Positions 1 to 8,756 of a stretch of 64,000 bases of DNA are shown piece by piece. The DNA is from JAHEEL01 sp964581295 (GTDB taxonomy: Bacteria; Actinomycetota; Acidimicrobiia; Spongiisociales; UBA5794): the NCBI GenBank assembly GCA_964581295.1, contig CAZONX010000003.1:1-64000 (forward strand), read 5' to 3'. Position 1 is the stretch's first letter. Each line of letters starts with the position of its first letter. The position numbers and the translations under genes are program-made. A model generated the notes under the pieces. The model was not told the origin of the DNA, did no database searches, and saw nothing but the letters and a program-made list of their open reading frames with translations.

Positions 1-164
1 TCAGCGGTCACAAGAAGAGCTTCTTCGGCGACCTCCACGTGATGGGCCGCGACGGCGTCGCGTTCTACACCGAGACCAAGGCCGTCACGAGCTTCTGGTT
101 CGACAAGGACGCCATGAAGGGCGACAAGGTCGGTACCTGGGAAGGCACAATCTCCAGGACCTGA
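1..164 (+). CDS. mmsA: Methylmalonate-semialdehyde dehydrogenase, C-terminal fragment
   Basis: Only the last 53 residues are in the window; the first whole codon is at base 3 and the frame ends in TGA at 162. The segment FFGDLHVMGRDGVAFYTETK followed by a V-T-x-x-W-F pattern is the C-terminal signature of the MmsA/IolA CoA-acylating aldehyde dehydrogenases, which convert (methyl)malonate semialdehyde to propionyl- or acetyl-CoA in valine, beta-alanine and inositol breakdown. It is followed closely by a strong hairpin terminator. Its place beside a catabolic cluster suggests it may finish the same or a neighbouring pathway, but that is inference. The catalytic half lies outside the window. Confidence 0.85.
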   Translation, partial: SGHKKSFFGDLHVMGRDGVAFYTETKAVTSFWFDKDAMKGDKVGTWEGTISRT

Positions 165-187
165 CCTGACATCTTTCGGAGACAAAG

Positions 188-219
188 CTGAGGCCGGAGC
201 GGGAACGCTCCGGCCTCAG
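188..219. terminator. Perfect hairpin between convergent genes (bidirectional terminator)
   Basis: A 14-bp perfect stem (188-201 pairing with 206-219, arms ctgaggccggagcg and its complement) closes a GGAA tetraloop. It lies 23 bases after the mmsA stop and 17 bases before the stop of the convergent oxidoreductase, so it can serve both strands. No long T-run follows on either side, as is common in GC-rich actinobacteria. Confidence 0.85.
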
Positions 220-236
220 TCGTTGGCTAGTGAACC

Positions 237-1244
237 TCAGGAGTACTGCGCCACCGGCTCAGGCCCGCCGTTCTCGGCCGAACGTACAAGGGCCTCGAGG
301 ATGGCGACGTTGCCGAGCCGCTCTGCGTTGCTGAACCGGTAGTCGGCACGGCCCGCGACGGCGTCGGCCCAGTGCTCGTAGCCGGCCTTGACCGGACTGG
401 CCGGCTCAAAGTCGACACGGGTCTGATCGGCGTCGCCGCGCCGGCGCACGTAGAAATGCGTGGTGCCGCCCGGATCAACGTGCTGCGTTTCGCGCGCCTC
501 TGCCCACGCGTGGCTACCGAACACCGCGAAGCGGGCGTAGTCGGGGGTCGCAGACAGTGCGGCGATCGAACCGGTGGTCCCGTCGGCAAACCGGAAGTGG
601 GCGGAGACAACGTCTCCCGTCGGGATCTCGAGGATCCTGCGCTCAACGATGGCCTGCACCTCGACGACCTCGCCGGCGAGGCTCAGCATCATGTCGCTCA
701 GGTGGACGCCCATGCCGGTCCATCCGGCGGCCGGGGACTCTTCCTTGCTTCCGCGCCAGTTGTCGGCCGCCATTCCCAGCCAGCGGTCGTGGCTCCAATG
801 CGCCTCCATGTGGAGGATCGTTCCGAACTCCCCAGAGTCGGCCATGCGCTTGATCTCTTCCCAGGCTGGCTCGAAGCGACGTTCGTGGCCGATGCCCATG
901 ACGATTCCTGCGGCATCGCACGCGGCGATCATCGTCCGGGCGCTCTCGACGTTGAGAGCGAGGGGCTTCTCGCAGAAGATCTCCTTGCCGGCCGCGGCGG
1001 CACGAACCACTGCTTCTTCGTGGAACAGATGAGGAATGGTGAGAATCACGCCCTCGACGTTCGGATCGTCGAGTGCCTCCTGGTAGTCGGAGTAGACCGG
1101 GAGGCCGTAGTCGGCCGTGTACTTCTTGGCTGTCTCCTCGAACGGATCGACGCCGCAGACGATCTCGATCTTCTCGCTGTCCTCCAGGACCTTCGTGACC
1201 TGGCTCCCCCACCAACCGAGCCCGACCTGGGCGGCCTTCAGCAT
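237..1244 (-). CDS. Gfo/Idh/MocA family NAD(P)-dependent oxidoreductase
   Basis: A 335-residue two-domain sugar or cyclitol dehydrogenase-like protein. The N-terminal Rossmann fold shows VGLGWWGSQV (GxGxxG) near residues 7-12 and the family's EKPLA segment near residue 93, carrying the lysine that supports catalysis. The C-terminal alpha/beta dimerisation domain follows. The start at 1244 is chosen over an upstream in-frame codon because an AAGGAG ribosome site sits just before it. It is divergent from the PHP gene at 1394, and a copy of the regulon palindrome lies between them. The family acts on sugars, inositols and related hydroxy compounds; the substrate here cannot be told. Confidence 0.85.
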   Translation of the reverse strand: MLKAAQVGLGWWGSQVTKVLEDSEKIEIVCGVDPFEETAKKYTADYGLPVYSDYQEALDDPNVEGVILTIPHLFHEEAVVRAAAAGKEIFCEKPLALNVESARTMIAACDAAGIVMGIGHERRFEPAWEEIKRMADSGEFGTILHMEAHWSHDRWLGMAADNWRGSKEESPAAGWTGMGVHLSDMMLSLAGEVVEVQAIVERRILEIPTGDVVSAHFRFADGTTGSIAALSATPDYARFAVFGSHAWAEARETQHVDPGGTTHFYVRRRGDADQTRVDFEPASPVKAGYEHWADAVAGRADYRFSNAERLGNVAILEALVRSAENGGPEPVAQYS

Positions 1245-1318
1245 GTTCACTCCTTCTGCGGGCGACCCCGTGTAGGTCACGCTCGACAACACCGACAGCA
1301 TAGCGGTTTCAGCAGATC

Positions 1319-1334
1319 ATCGATAATCGTTTAC
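1319..1334. promoter_or_regulatory. Regulon operator site 1 (degenerate copy)
   Basis: The stretch atcgataatcgtttac matches the ATAATCGATTA core seen at 12639, 16955 and 22103 with one changed base in the right half. It lies in the intergenic space between the divergent oxidoreductase (start 1244) and PHP gene (start 1394), where a repressor could act on both promoters. Binding by the GntR/FCD protein at 9775-10503 is inferred from co-localisation only. Confidence 0.6.
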
Positions 1335-1393
1335 AGGGAGTGCACCCGCATCGAACGGTGTAGCATGCGCCGTCACAACGACGAAGGGCACCC

Positions 1394-2302
1394 GTGAGCG
1401 ACACCCACCTGCACCTCTACCCCCACCGGAAGGGCAATCCGCTTCCTGCTCCCCCGCCCGACCGCTATCGACTCGACCACATCGAGAAGTACGTCGACAA
1501 GGCCATCCGGCGTGACGTCAACGAGGTCACGTTCACGGAGCACCTCTATCGCTGCGTCGAATCGGCCGACGTCCTGGGCAATATCTGGGAGCGCGCCTCG
1601 GATCCAACGATCCGGGCCAACACCGAATACGACCTGCTGGCCGACCGGACCATGTCGATGGAGCGTTACGTCGAAGTGATTCTCGAAGCCAAAGCTGCCG
1701 GCCTGCCGGTGCTCCTCGGCCTCGAGGTCGACTTCTTCCCCGACACGATCGACGCCGTCCTCGAACTCATCGAGCCATACCCGTGGGATGTGCTCCTCGG
1801 ATCGATCCATTGGATCGACGGCTGGTGGTTCGACCGGGCACACTCGGAGTTCGAGTGGGAACGCCTCGGGCCACGCCGCGTCTACGAGCGCTACTTCGAA
1901 GTGATGTCGGAGATGGCGGCGTCGGGCGCCGTGGACATCATCACCCACCCGGACCGCGTCAAATACCTCCGCAAGCCGTTCCGATCCGAACAGATCGACC
2001 TCTATGCCGGGTTCCTCGCCGCGGCCCAGCAATCCAACGTCGCTATCGAGATCAACACGGGCGGCCTCCGGCACCCGGTGCACGAGATCTATCCCTCCCC
2101 CACGTTCATCCGGATGATCCACGAGGCAGGACTCGCCGTCACGTTCGGCAGCGACGCCCATGCACCGAAGCAAGCGGCATGGGGCCTCGACCTCGCCCGT
2201 GAGGAGGCGGCGGAGGCCGGCTTCACCCACCGCGCCCGCTTCGTTGCACGGGAACGGACCATGGTTCCCTTCGAAGCTCCGCCACCCTCGTTCATAGACT
2301 GA
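1394..2302 (+). CDS. PHP-domain phosphoesterase (HisK/histidinol-phosphatase-like)
   Basis: A 302-residue PHP-superfamily metal-dependent hydrolase starting at GTG. The metal ligands of the four PHP motifs are visible: SDTHLHL at residues 2-8, TEH near residue 49, GLEVDFFP and GSIHW in the middle, DIITHPDR, and the last motif GSDAHAPK near residue 250. This pattern resembles HisK-type histidinol phosphatases, but many PHP proteins in catabolic operons act on other phosphoesters. The LLM oxidoreductase begins 10 bases after its stop, so the two are probably one transcript. No histidine biosynthesis genes are near, so a catabolic role is more likely than a biosynthetic one. That last step is inference. 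Confidence 0.8.
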   Translation: MSDTHLHLYPHRKGNPLPAPPPDRYRLDHIEKYVDKAIRRDVNEVTFTEHLYRCVESADVLGNIWERASDPTIRANTEYDLLADRTMSMERYVEVILEAKAAGLPVLLGLEVDFFPDTIDAVLELIEPYPWDVLLGSIHWIDGWWFDRAHSEFEWERLGPRRVYERYFEVMSEMAASGAVDIITHPDRVKYLRKPFRSEQIDLYAGFLAAAQQSNVAIEINTGGLRHPVHEIYPSPTFIRMIHEAGLAVTFGSDAHAPKQAAWGLDLAREEAAEAGFTHRARFVARERTMVPFEAPPPSFID

Positions 2303-2312
2303 CTCACTCCTC

Positions 2313-3149
2313 ATGCGACTCTCCTTCAAGACCCGGCCGCAATACAGCGAGTGGCAGCCGATCGTCGATTTCTGGAAGGAAGGGGATCGAATCGATCTCT
2401 ACGACGCCGGCTGGACGTTCGACCATCTCGACCCCATTTTCAACGACGCTCCGGGTCCGGTGTTCGAGGGATGGACGATGCTCGCGGCGTTGAGTGGCAT
2501 CGTCCAGCGGGTGCGGCTCGGCATCCTCGTGACCGGCAACACCTACCGCCATCCGGCCGTCCTCGCCAACATGGCGGCAACGCTCGACGTTGCATCGGGT
2601 GGCCGGCTGGAGATTGGTCTCGGCACCGGGTGGGTCGAGGACGAGCACCGTGCATACAGCATTGCACTGCCTTCATGGAAGGAACGCTTCGACCGACTCG
2701 AAGAGACCTGCGAGATTCTCCACCTGCTCTTCACACGAGAGACCACCGACTTTGACGGCCCCTTCCACCAGTTGCGTGGGGCACGTGCGCTCCCGAAGCC
2801 GATCCAACAGCCGCACCCGCCCATCGCGATCGGCGGAGTTGGAGAGAAGCGCACACTGCGCATCGCAGCAATGTGGGCCGATCACTGGAACCTGCCGGGC
2901 GGCGATCCCGAGATCTTGAAACACAAAGTCGAGGTGCTCCATCAGCACTGCGCCGACGTTGGCCGGGATCCGGCAGAGATCGAAGTGTCGGCCAAGATCA
3001 TGGCAGACGGTGACCCCGGAGCCCTCGCAGACTTGGTTGGCCGATTCCGAGAAGCCGGCGCTGACCACATCATCGCGCTGTTCGAAGCGCCGTTCGATCC
3101 GGCAAGACTCGGCACCGTCGCCGACCGGCTCGCCCCCGTCATCGCCTGA
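2313..3149 (+). CDS. LLM-class F420-dependent oxidoreductase
   Basis: A 278-residue luciferase-like TIM-barrel protein. It opens with RLSFKTRPQYSEW and the LYDAGW segment and continues with RVRLGILVTGNTYRHP and LEIGLGTGW, hallmarks of the actinobacterial F420-dependent LLM subgroup. Such enzymes transfer hydride between coenzyme F420 and organic substrates such as hydroxylated or unsaturated rings. It lies 10 bases behind the PHP gene and is convergent with the alcohol dehydrogenase at 3200. F420 use is an inference from subgroup resemblance; FMN use cannot be excluded. Confidence 0.85.
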   Translation: MRLSFKTRPQYSEWQPIVDFWKEGDRIDLYDAGWTFDHLDPIFNDAPGPVFEGWTMLAALSGIVQRVRLGILVTGNTYRHPAVLANMAATLDVASGGRLEIGLGTGWVEDEHRAYSIALPSWKERFDRLEETCEILHLLFTRETTDFDGPFHQLRGARALPKPIQQPHPPIAIGGVGEKRTLRIAAMWADHWNLPGGDPEILKHKVEVLHQHCADVGRDPAEIEVSAKIMADGDPGALADLVGRFREAGADHIIALFEAPFDPARLGTVADRLAPVIA

Positions 3150-3199
3150 GTAGGACGGCTCGGGGCTCGACGGTCGCATCGTCGCCTGAACGCGGCCAC

Positions 3200-4243
3200 T
3201 CAGGGCTCGATGATCACCTTGAGTGCGCCGTCGCGCCGTTCATTGAAGGTGTCGATCGCTTCGCGGAAGTCTGCGAGGGGAAATGTGTGGGTGTGGAGCT
3301 CGTTCACCCGAATGCGACCGTCCGACACCAGCGGCATCGCTCGGCGCATACCGCCAGCCGTGGCACGCACGCCAACCAGCTCCTTCTCGTAGAGCACCAA
3401 CTCTTGGAGCGACAGCGACACGTCCTCGACCGGGATACCCACCGAGGCACAACGCCCGCCCTTGTGCAGCATGGCGAGCGCCCAACGGTACGAATCGGGT
3501 ACACCGGCACAGTCGAGCGCCACGTCGGGGCCGATGTCTTCGGTCATTGCTCGGACTGCTTCAACCGGATCGACCACGGTGTAGTCCACTGTCTCGTGTC
3601 CGAGCTCTGCCGCCTTCGCGAGGCGCTCTCCGCGGCCGACCACGATCACCCGACCAGCGCCAAGCGCACGGGCCGCGTCGGCCGCCAGCAGTCCAACCGG
3701 GCCTGGGCCGAGCACCACGACGGTGGCTCCGGAGCTGATGTTCCCGCGCTCGGCGGTGTGCAGAGCGATCGCCGCCGGATCGAGAAGCGCCCCTTCGTGG
3801 AAGCTCATCTCGTTCGGCAGGTGAAACACCGATTTGACTCCGTGGACGACATACTCGGCGAAGGCCCCCTGCCAGTTGTGGCCGTATTGGCGATGCACGT
3901 CGGTGTTGCCGTAGTTCTCGCACAGGTTGTATCGACCTTCCACGCACTTCTTGCAGAAGCCGCACGCGTCGTGCGAGGTGCCAGCCACCCGGTCACCGAC
4001 GGCGAATCCGAGCGCAGCGGCACCCTCGCCGAGTTCGCAGACCACCCCGGACCACTCGTGCCCGGGAATGAACGGATACGCGGGCGGCCAGAAGCCCGGG
4101 TAGTCGCCCCGAAGCAGGTGGGCGTCGGTGCCGCAGATCGTGATCGCCTTGACGCGACAAAGGACCTCCTGTGTCCCTGGAACGGGCTTGTCGACTTCCT
4201 CGATCGAGAACTCGCTCGGACCGGTGAGCACCAGAGCCTTCAT
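3200..4243 (-). CDS. Zinc-dependent medium-chain alcohol dehydrogenase
   Basis: A 347-residue MDR-family dehydrogenase. The catalytic zinc region ICGTDAHLLRG and the GHEWSG motif are present. The structural-zinc loop CGFCKKCVEGRYNLC carries all four cysteines. The NAD(P) Rossmann motif VLGPGPVGL lies near residue 170. The start at 4243 follows a GAGGAG ribosome site. It is the last gene of the long minus-strand run beginning at 16773 and lies 13 bases after the cyclase stop. It probably oxidises an alcohol intermediate of the pathway; the substrate is not predictable. Confidence 0.9.
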   Translation of the reverse strand: MKALVLTGPSEFSIEEVDKPVPGTQEVLCRVKAITICGTDAHLLRGDYPGFWPPAYPFIPGHEWSGVVCELGEGAAALGFAVGDRVAGTSHDACGFCKKCVEGRYNLCENYGNTDVHRQYGHNWQGAFAEYVVHGVKSVFHLPNEMSFHEGALLDPAAIALHTAERGNISSGATVVVLGPGPVGLLAADAARALGAGRVIVVGRGERLAKAAELGHETVDYTVVDPVEAVRAMTEDIGPDVALDCAGVPDSYRWALAMLHKGGRCASVGIPVEDVSLSLQELVLYEKELVGVRATAGGMRRAMPLVSDGRIRVNELHTHTFPLADFREAIDTFNERRDGALKVIIEP

Positions 4244-4256
4244 GGGGTGTCTCCTC

Positions 4257-5147
4257 TCAGAGCATCGCCAGCGGATCAACCATCGAGCCCGTCGCACCCC
4301 GGATCTTGAGCGGGAGCATCACGAAGAGGAACTCGTACACCTTGTCGCGAGCGATGTCCTCGAGGTAGATGCTCTCAAGGAGGTAGATCCCGTTCTCGAT
4401 GAGCAGTTTCGTATGCACCGGCTGCGGGTTCGCAGGCGACCCGCGGTCGGGCGTCGGCATGACCTCATAGGTCTCGGTGTCGGTGCCGGTTGCGACGACA
4501 CCCTTCTCCAACAGCCACTCGGCGGCCGAGAGATCGGGCCCGGCCGTCTTGTGTTCTGCCATCGCATCGGCATCGGGCCAGTACTTCAGATACCCGGTGC
4601 GAATGAGCACAACATCCCATGGCCGGACCTCGACACCTTGGGCTTCTGCGATCGCCTGCAACTCGTCTGCACCGACCGGCTCGCTCGATGGGAGAGCGTC
4701 GACGCCGCGGAACGCGGGCGGATCGAGCAGGACGCCCCTCGTGAAGAACGGCGGGAGGTGCGAGGCGTCGCCGACGATCGGTCCGTGGTCCGTGAGGTGC
4801 TCGGCGGTGTTGCCCCCGCCGTACCAGTGGTTGTCGTCCCCGATCGTCATATGACCGAGACCGTCGATGTGCGCCCCGGAATGCGAGCACGCCATCACGT
4901 ACTCCGCCATATACCCGAGGCCGACCTCGTTGGGCGGTCCCCACGGCTGCACGTTGCCGGCCTTGATCCCGGGGGGCGTGCGATAGTTCAACACCTGGAA
5001 CGGGGGATGGCCGGGGAACAGCGGCATCCCGGTGAAGCGTGGAACCGACAGCGAATAGGAGCGGCCCTCCTTCACCATTTGTGCGGCTTCGACCACCTTG
5101 CTGGCCGGCATGTCTCTCACCGGGCCGACGTGTTGGATCTCGCTCAT
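4257..5147 (-). CDS. Cyclase-family metal-dependent hydrolase (kynurenine-formamidase-like)
   Basis: A 296-residue protein with the metal-binding signature HSGAHIDGLGH near residue 96, the cyclase-family form of HxGTHxDxP. The family includes bacterial KynB-type arylformamidases, isatin hydrolase and polyketide-type cyclases; most characterised members hydrolyse an amide or ring C-N bond. The start overlaps the stop of the upstream molybdenum hydroxylase large subunit in an ATGA arrangement (5144-5147), which argues for translational coupling. A cyclase hydrolase directly behind a xanthine-dehydrogenase-type enzyme fits hydroxylation of an N-heterocycle followed by ring opening, which is inference. 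Confidence 0.85.
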   Translation of the reverse strand: MSEIQHVGPVRDMPASKVVEAAQMVKEGRSYSLSVPRFTGMPLFPGHPPFQVLNYRTPPGIKAGNVQPWGPPNEVGLGYMAEYVMACSHSGAHIDGLGHMTIGDDNHWYGGGNTAEHLTDHGPIVGDASHLPPFFTRGVLLDPPAFRGVDALPSSEPVGADELQAIAEAQGVEVRPWDVVLIRTGYLKYWPDADAMAEHKTAGPDLSAAEWLLEKGVVATGTDTETYEVMPTPDRGSPANPQPVHTKLLIENGIYLLESIYLEDIARDKVYEFLFVMLPLKIRGATGSMVDPLAML

Positions 5148-7393
5148 GCCTGCTCCCTCATTGCTTCCCAGACGCGTTGTGGCGTGAGCGGCAGGTCGCG
5201 TATCACCAACCCGGTGGCGTCGCGTACCGCGGCGCCGACGGCAGGAGCCGTGCACAGCAGGCTCCCCTCGCTCACACCCTTGACTCCGTACGGACCGGGT
5301 CCGTCGTGGTTCTCGATGCTCTCGCTGATCAACTCGGTCGGTAGGTCCTTGCTGGTAGGAATCCGGTAGTCGATCGCTCCGAGGTTCCTGACGCGGCCTT
5401 CCTCATCGAGGATGTAGCCCTCCATCAGCGAATGCCCAAGGCCCATGATTGCGGCGCCGTCGTCCTGCCCGTGCACCTGCTGCGGGTTGAGGGCGGTGCC
5501 GATATCACCGACGGTGACGTGCCGGATAATGGTGATCTCTCCGGTCTCGCCGTCGACCTCCGCCTCGATCGCAGTGCAGTTGAATTCGAAGAATGCTGCC
5601 GACCCGGCGAGCGGATGGCTCGGCACCTTGTCTTTGCGCATCTCACCGTTGCCGATGACTTCGCCGCCGAGCGGAGCGAGCGCCTGCTGCACTACCTCCA
5701 CGATCGGCAGGTCTTCGCCTGCGAGACGCACAACGCCGCCGTCAACTTCGATGTCGTCTTCGTCTACGCCGTGGACTCGAGCGGCCATGGCCTTGACCTT
5801 GCCGTGAATGTCCTTGCAGGCGCGGTACACCGAGGTGCCCATGAGCACGGTCGAGCGACTGGCCGATGTCTGCTGGTCGTATGGCACCGTCGCGGTGTCA
5901 CCCATGATCACGTTGACACGTTCGATGGGGATGCCCATCTCCTGTGCAACGATCTGAGCGAACACGGTCCTCGCGCCCTGGCCCATGTCGGACGTCCCAC
6001 TGAAGAGGATTGCGCTGCCGTCGTTGAGCAGCCGCACCGTCGAGTAGGACAGTCCGGTCGTCGGCCCCGACTTGAGACCGAGGGCAATGCCCCGGCCGCG
6101 ACCCTCCGGAAGCGGCTTGTCCCATCCAATTAGCTCGGCGGCCTTGTCGATTGTCTCGACCCAATTGCCGTCGGCCGGCGTGTCCCCCGGCACGAATTCG
6201 TAGCCCGGCTCCGGCAGATTCCGCTTCCTGATCTCGAGCCGGTCGATCCCCAGCTCGATCGCAGCCTCGTCGAGCGTGGACTCACGCGCCCAGGTGATCT
6301 GGGGAACACCGAACCCGCGGAACGCGGTCGTGGGCGTGGTGTTCGACAGAATTGTGCGACCCATGATCTTGACGACCGGCACCTTGTAGGGACCGGCCGC
6401 GACATACGACGACTTGGCCGCCACTCGATCAGCGATATCGACGTATGCACCGATGAGATAATTGGTCTCGATATCGTTGTAGATCAGCGTGCCGTCGAGC
6501 GTCATGCCCATCTTCACCCGAACGCGGGTCGACGGGCGACGGACGGCCTGGAACGTCTCTTCGAGCGACATGATCAGACGCACCGGTCGCCCGGTTGCGA
6601 GCGCCATGTAGCACACGAGCGGTTCGAGCTTCGGGTGCTGTTTGCCGCCGAAGCCCCCGCCGGGGTCCGGAGCGAACACCCGCAACTTCGAGAGCGGGAT
6701 ATCGAGCAGGCCGGCGAGCGTCTTCTGGAGCTGGAACGGATGCTGAATCGTGCTCCACACGTTGAGTTCGTGACCGTCCGGTTGCGCGATGAACGCGTGC
6801 GGCTCGATTGCGAAGTGCGTGATCATCGGGAATTCGTACTCCCGCTCGATCACGTATTCGGCGTCGCCTTCCACGGCCTCGACGTCGCCCCAACCGAACT
6901 TGATCTCGCTCTTGATGTTGGTGTTAGCGAACGGCTCGCCCTGCCGCAGCGACGGATCCTGAACGAGCGACGCTCCGGGATCGAGGGCAGCATCGATGGA
7001 GAAGACGGCGGGGAGCACCTCATACTCGATCTCGACGAGGGCGGCAGCCTCTTCGGCGATCTCTTTCGTCTCGGCTGCGACGGCCGCAACCGGTTCACCG
7101 TGGTAGTTCACCGTGTCAACCGCGAGGACCGGGCGGTCCGCGTACTGCGGGCCGAACCGAGGCATCGGCTTCGGCAGGTCGTCCGCCGTCATGATCAGCC
7201 GGACCCCAGGGACTTGCTCAGCCTTCGTGGTGTCGATAGAGATGATGCGCGCACGCGACTCGTCGATCTTGACGAGCTTGGCGTGCAATTCGTCGACGAG
7301 ATGGATGTCTGCGACGTATTGCTGGGCGCCGGTGACACGATCTCTTCCGCCGACACGGTTTGGTGAGGCTCCGACGAGCTCGTTGGCAGTCAT
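5144..7393 (-). CDS. Xanthine dehydrogenase family molybdopterin-binding subunit (first set)
   Basis: A 749-residue large subunit of a molybdenum hydroxylase. Visible motifs are the aldehyde oxidase/xanthine dehydrogenase N-terminal hammerhead (residues about 15-130), the molybdopterin contact DPGGGFGGKQ, the FRGFGVPQ segment, and near the C-terminus GVKGVSEGS, which holds the glutamate expected to act as base. The CO-dehydrogenase form I loop (AYRCSFR) is absent, so it is not a classical CoxL. The start at 7393 overlaps the stop of the 2Fe-2S subunit gene by ATGA. Together with the genes at 7390-7866 and 7863-8735 it forms a complete M-S-L enzyme that hydroxylates a carbon, typically next to a ring nitrogen or in an aldehyde. 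Confidence 0.92.
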   Translation of the reverse strand: MTANELVGASPNRVGGRDRVTGAQQYVADIHLVDELHAKLVKIDESRARIISIDTTKAEQVPGVRLIMTADDLPKPMPRFGPQYADRPVLAVDTVNYHGEPVAAVAAETKEIAEEAAALVEIEYEVLPAVFSIDAALDPGASLVQDPSLRQGEPFANTNIKSEIKFGWGDVEAVEGDAEYVIEREYEFPMITHFAIEPHAFIAQPDGHELNVWSTIQHPFQLQKTLAGLLDIPLSKLRVFAPDPGGGFGGKQHPKLEPLVCYMALATGRPVRLIMSLEETFQAVRRPSTRVRVKMGMTLDGTLIYNDIETNYLIGAYVDIADRVAAKSSYVAAGPYKVPVVKIMGRTILSNTTPTTAFRGFGVPQITWARESTLDEAAIELGIDRLEIRKRNLPEPGYEFVPGDTPADGNWVETIDKAAELIGWDKPLPEGRGRGIALGLKSGPTTGLSYSTVRLLNDGSAILFSGTSDMGQGARTVFAQIVAQEMGIPIERVNVIMGDTATVPYDQQTSASRSTVLMGTSVYRACKDIHGKVKAMAARVHGVDEDDIEVDGGVVRLAGEDLPIVEVVQQALAPLGGEVIGNGEMRKDKVPSHPLAGSAAFFEFNCTAIEAEVDGETGEITIIRHVTVGDIGTALNPQQVHGQDDGAAIMGLGHSLMEGYILDEEGRVRNLGAIDYRIPTSKDLPTELISESIENHDGPGPYGVKGVSEGSLLCTAPAVGAAVRDATGLVIRDLPLTPQRVWEAMREQA

Positions 7394-7866
7394 TCCTTCC
7401 CCACCTTCGCTGCCGTGAGCACGGCCTCGGTGATCTGGAGATAGCCGGCGCATCGGCAGAGATTCCCACCGAGGGCCTCATGCACGTCGTCGATCGTCGG
7501 GTCGGGATTGCTTTGCAGAAGTGCATGCGCAGACATCAACTGACCCGGGATGCAGAATCCGCACTGCGGCGCACTGAGGTCGAGGAAAGCCTGCTGGAGG
7601 GCATTCAGGTGCCCGTCCGCCGCCAGGCCTTCCACACTCGTCACGTCTCGCCCGTCGATCTCGACGGCGAGCATCAGGCAGGAGTTCATCGGAATGCCAT
7701 CGACGACCACGGTGCACGCACCGCATTCGCCAACGACGCAGCACTCCTTGGTCCCGGTGAGCCCGAGTTGATCGCGCAGAACGTCGAGCAAGGTGTGGTT
7801 CGCGGCGACGTCGAACGCACGATCGCGACCGTTGATGGTTGCTTCGATGTGGACCGTTTCGCTCAT
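7390..7866 (-). CDS. (2Fe-2S)-binding subunit of molybdenum hydroxylase (first set)
   Basis: A 158-residue CoxS/XdhC-like small subunit. The N-terminal plant-type ferredoxin cluster ligands appear in CCVVGECGACTVVVDG plus a later cysteine. The C-terminal helical domain carries the second cluster ligands in CGFCIPGQ and CRCAGY. It moves electrons from the molybdenum centre of the large subunit to the FAD subunit. Both ends overlap its neighbours by ATGA (7863-7866 and 7390-7393), a tight translational coupling that fits equimolar subunits. Confidence 0.93.
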   Translation of the reverse strand: MSETVHIEATINGRDRAFDVAANHTLLDVLRDQLGLTGTKECCVVGECGACTVVVDGIPMNSCLMLAVEIDGRDVTSVEGLAADGHLNALQQAFLDLSAPQCGFCIPGQLMSAHALLQSNPDPTIDDVHEALGGNLCRCAGYLQITEAVLTAAKVGKE

Positions 7867-8735
7867 GACACTCCTTGCAGTTCTTGCAGGCGCGAAATCG
7901 CCCGCTCCACGGCGCGCGCACCGAGCACCCGCAGCATCGCCCGGCGATAGTCTGGACTCGCGCGCATGGATCGAACCGACGGGCTGGCGTCGGCGAAGAT
8001 CTCCTCGAACACCGCAGCCTTGGCGTCGGCAGACGCGTCGGGGTCGGCAAGAACACCGGTGTCGTCCGTTCGCAGCCAGGCACGAGGCCCAACGCTTCCG
8101 AAGGCGACCTGCGTGACGCCCGCATCATCGACCGTGGCTGCAAGCGTGACCGAAGCCAGGTCGGTGCCCTTGCGTCGGGTCATCCTTTCGTACGCGGCGC
8201 CGATCGGGCGCGACGGCACGGTCAATTCGAGGGCGAAACCGATCTCGCCGTCGCGAAGATCGACCGTGCCAGGGCCAACGATGAAGTCGTCGATGGGGAC
8301 CCTCCGGAGGCCTTCGGGTCCGGCGGCGATGACGATGGCGTCGTAGGCCAACAGCGGTGGTGCCGTGTCGGCGGCTGGCGATCCGTTGCAGATGTTGCCG
8401 AGCACCGTGGCTCGATTCCTGATTTGCACCGAACCCACCACCACGGCGGCCTCGACCAGCGCAGGAAAGTGCTGGTTGATCCGCTCATCGACGACGACCT
8501 GGGTCATGGTGGCCGCAGCGCTGAGCGTCACGGTGTCTCCATCCCAGGCCAACGCCGGATACAACTCGGCGACGCGCTTGAGATCGACCACCACCTTCGG
8601 CTGCTTCCACCGATCCCGCATGGCGATCACCAGATCGGTACCGCCGGCGAGGATCTCGGTCTCCGAGCCGCTTGTAGCGAGCACCTGAAGCGCTTCGTCA
8701 AGCGACTCAGGACGTTCGTAGGAGAACTCCTTCAT
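7863..8735 (-). CDS. FAD-binding subunit of molybdenum hydroxylase (first set)
   Basis: A 290-residue CoxM-like medium subunit. The FAD-binding PCMH domain shows ILAGGTDLVIAMRD near residues 28-41 and the second contact region with TVLGNICNGSPAADTAPPL near residue 112. A C-terminal CO-dehydrogenase flavoprotein domain follows. It accepts electrons from the 2Fe-2S subunit and passes them to a carrier. It follows the HprK-like gene by 21 bases, so the enzyme genes appear to be downstream members of a longer transcript that also carries the regulator. Confidence 0.92.
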   Translation of the reverse strand: MKEFSYERPESLDEALQVLATSGSETEILAGGTDLVIAMRDRWKQPKVVVDLKRVAELYPALAWDGDTVTLSAAATMTQVVVDERINQHFPALVEAAVVVGSVQIRNRATVLGNICNGSPAADTAPPLLAYDAIVIAAGPEGLRRVPIDDFIVGPGTVDLRDGEIGFALELTVPSRPIGAAYERMTRRKGTDLASVTLAATVDDAGVTQVAFGSVGPRAWLRTDDTGVLADPDASADAKAAVFEEIFADASPSVRSMRASPDYRRAMLRVLGARAVERAISRLQELQGVS

Positions 8736-8756
8736 GTCGTCACGCTCTCTTGATCG

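Noticed and set aside
372..1397. A 341-codon plus-strand open frame opposite the Gfo/Idh/MocA gene
   Set aside because: The minus-strand frame has a Rossmann motif, an EKP motif and a good ribosome site; the plus-strand one has none.
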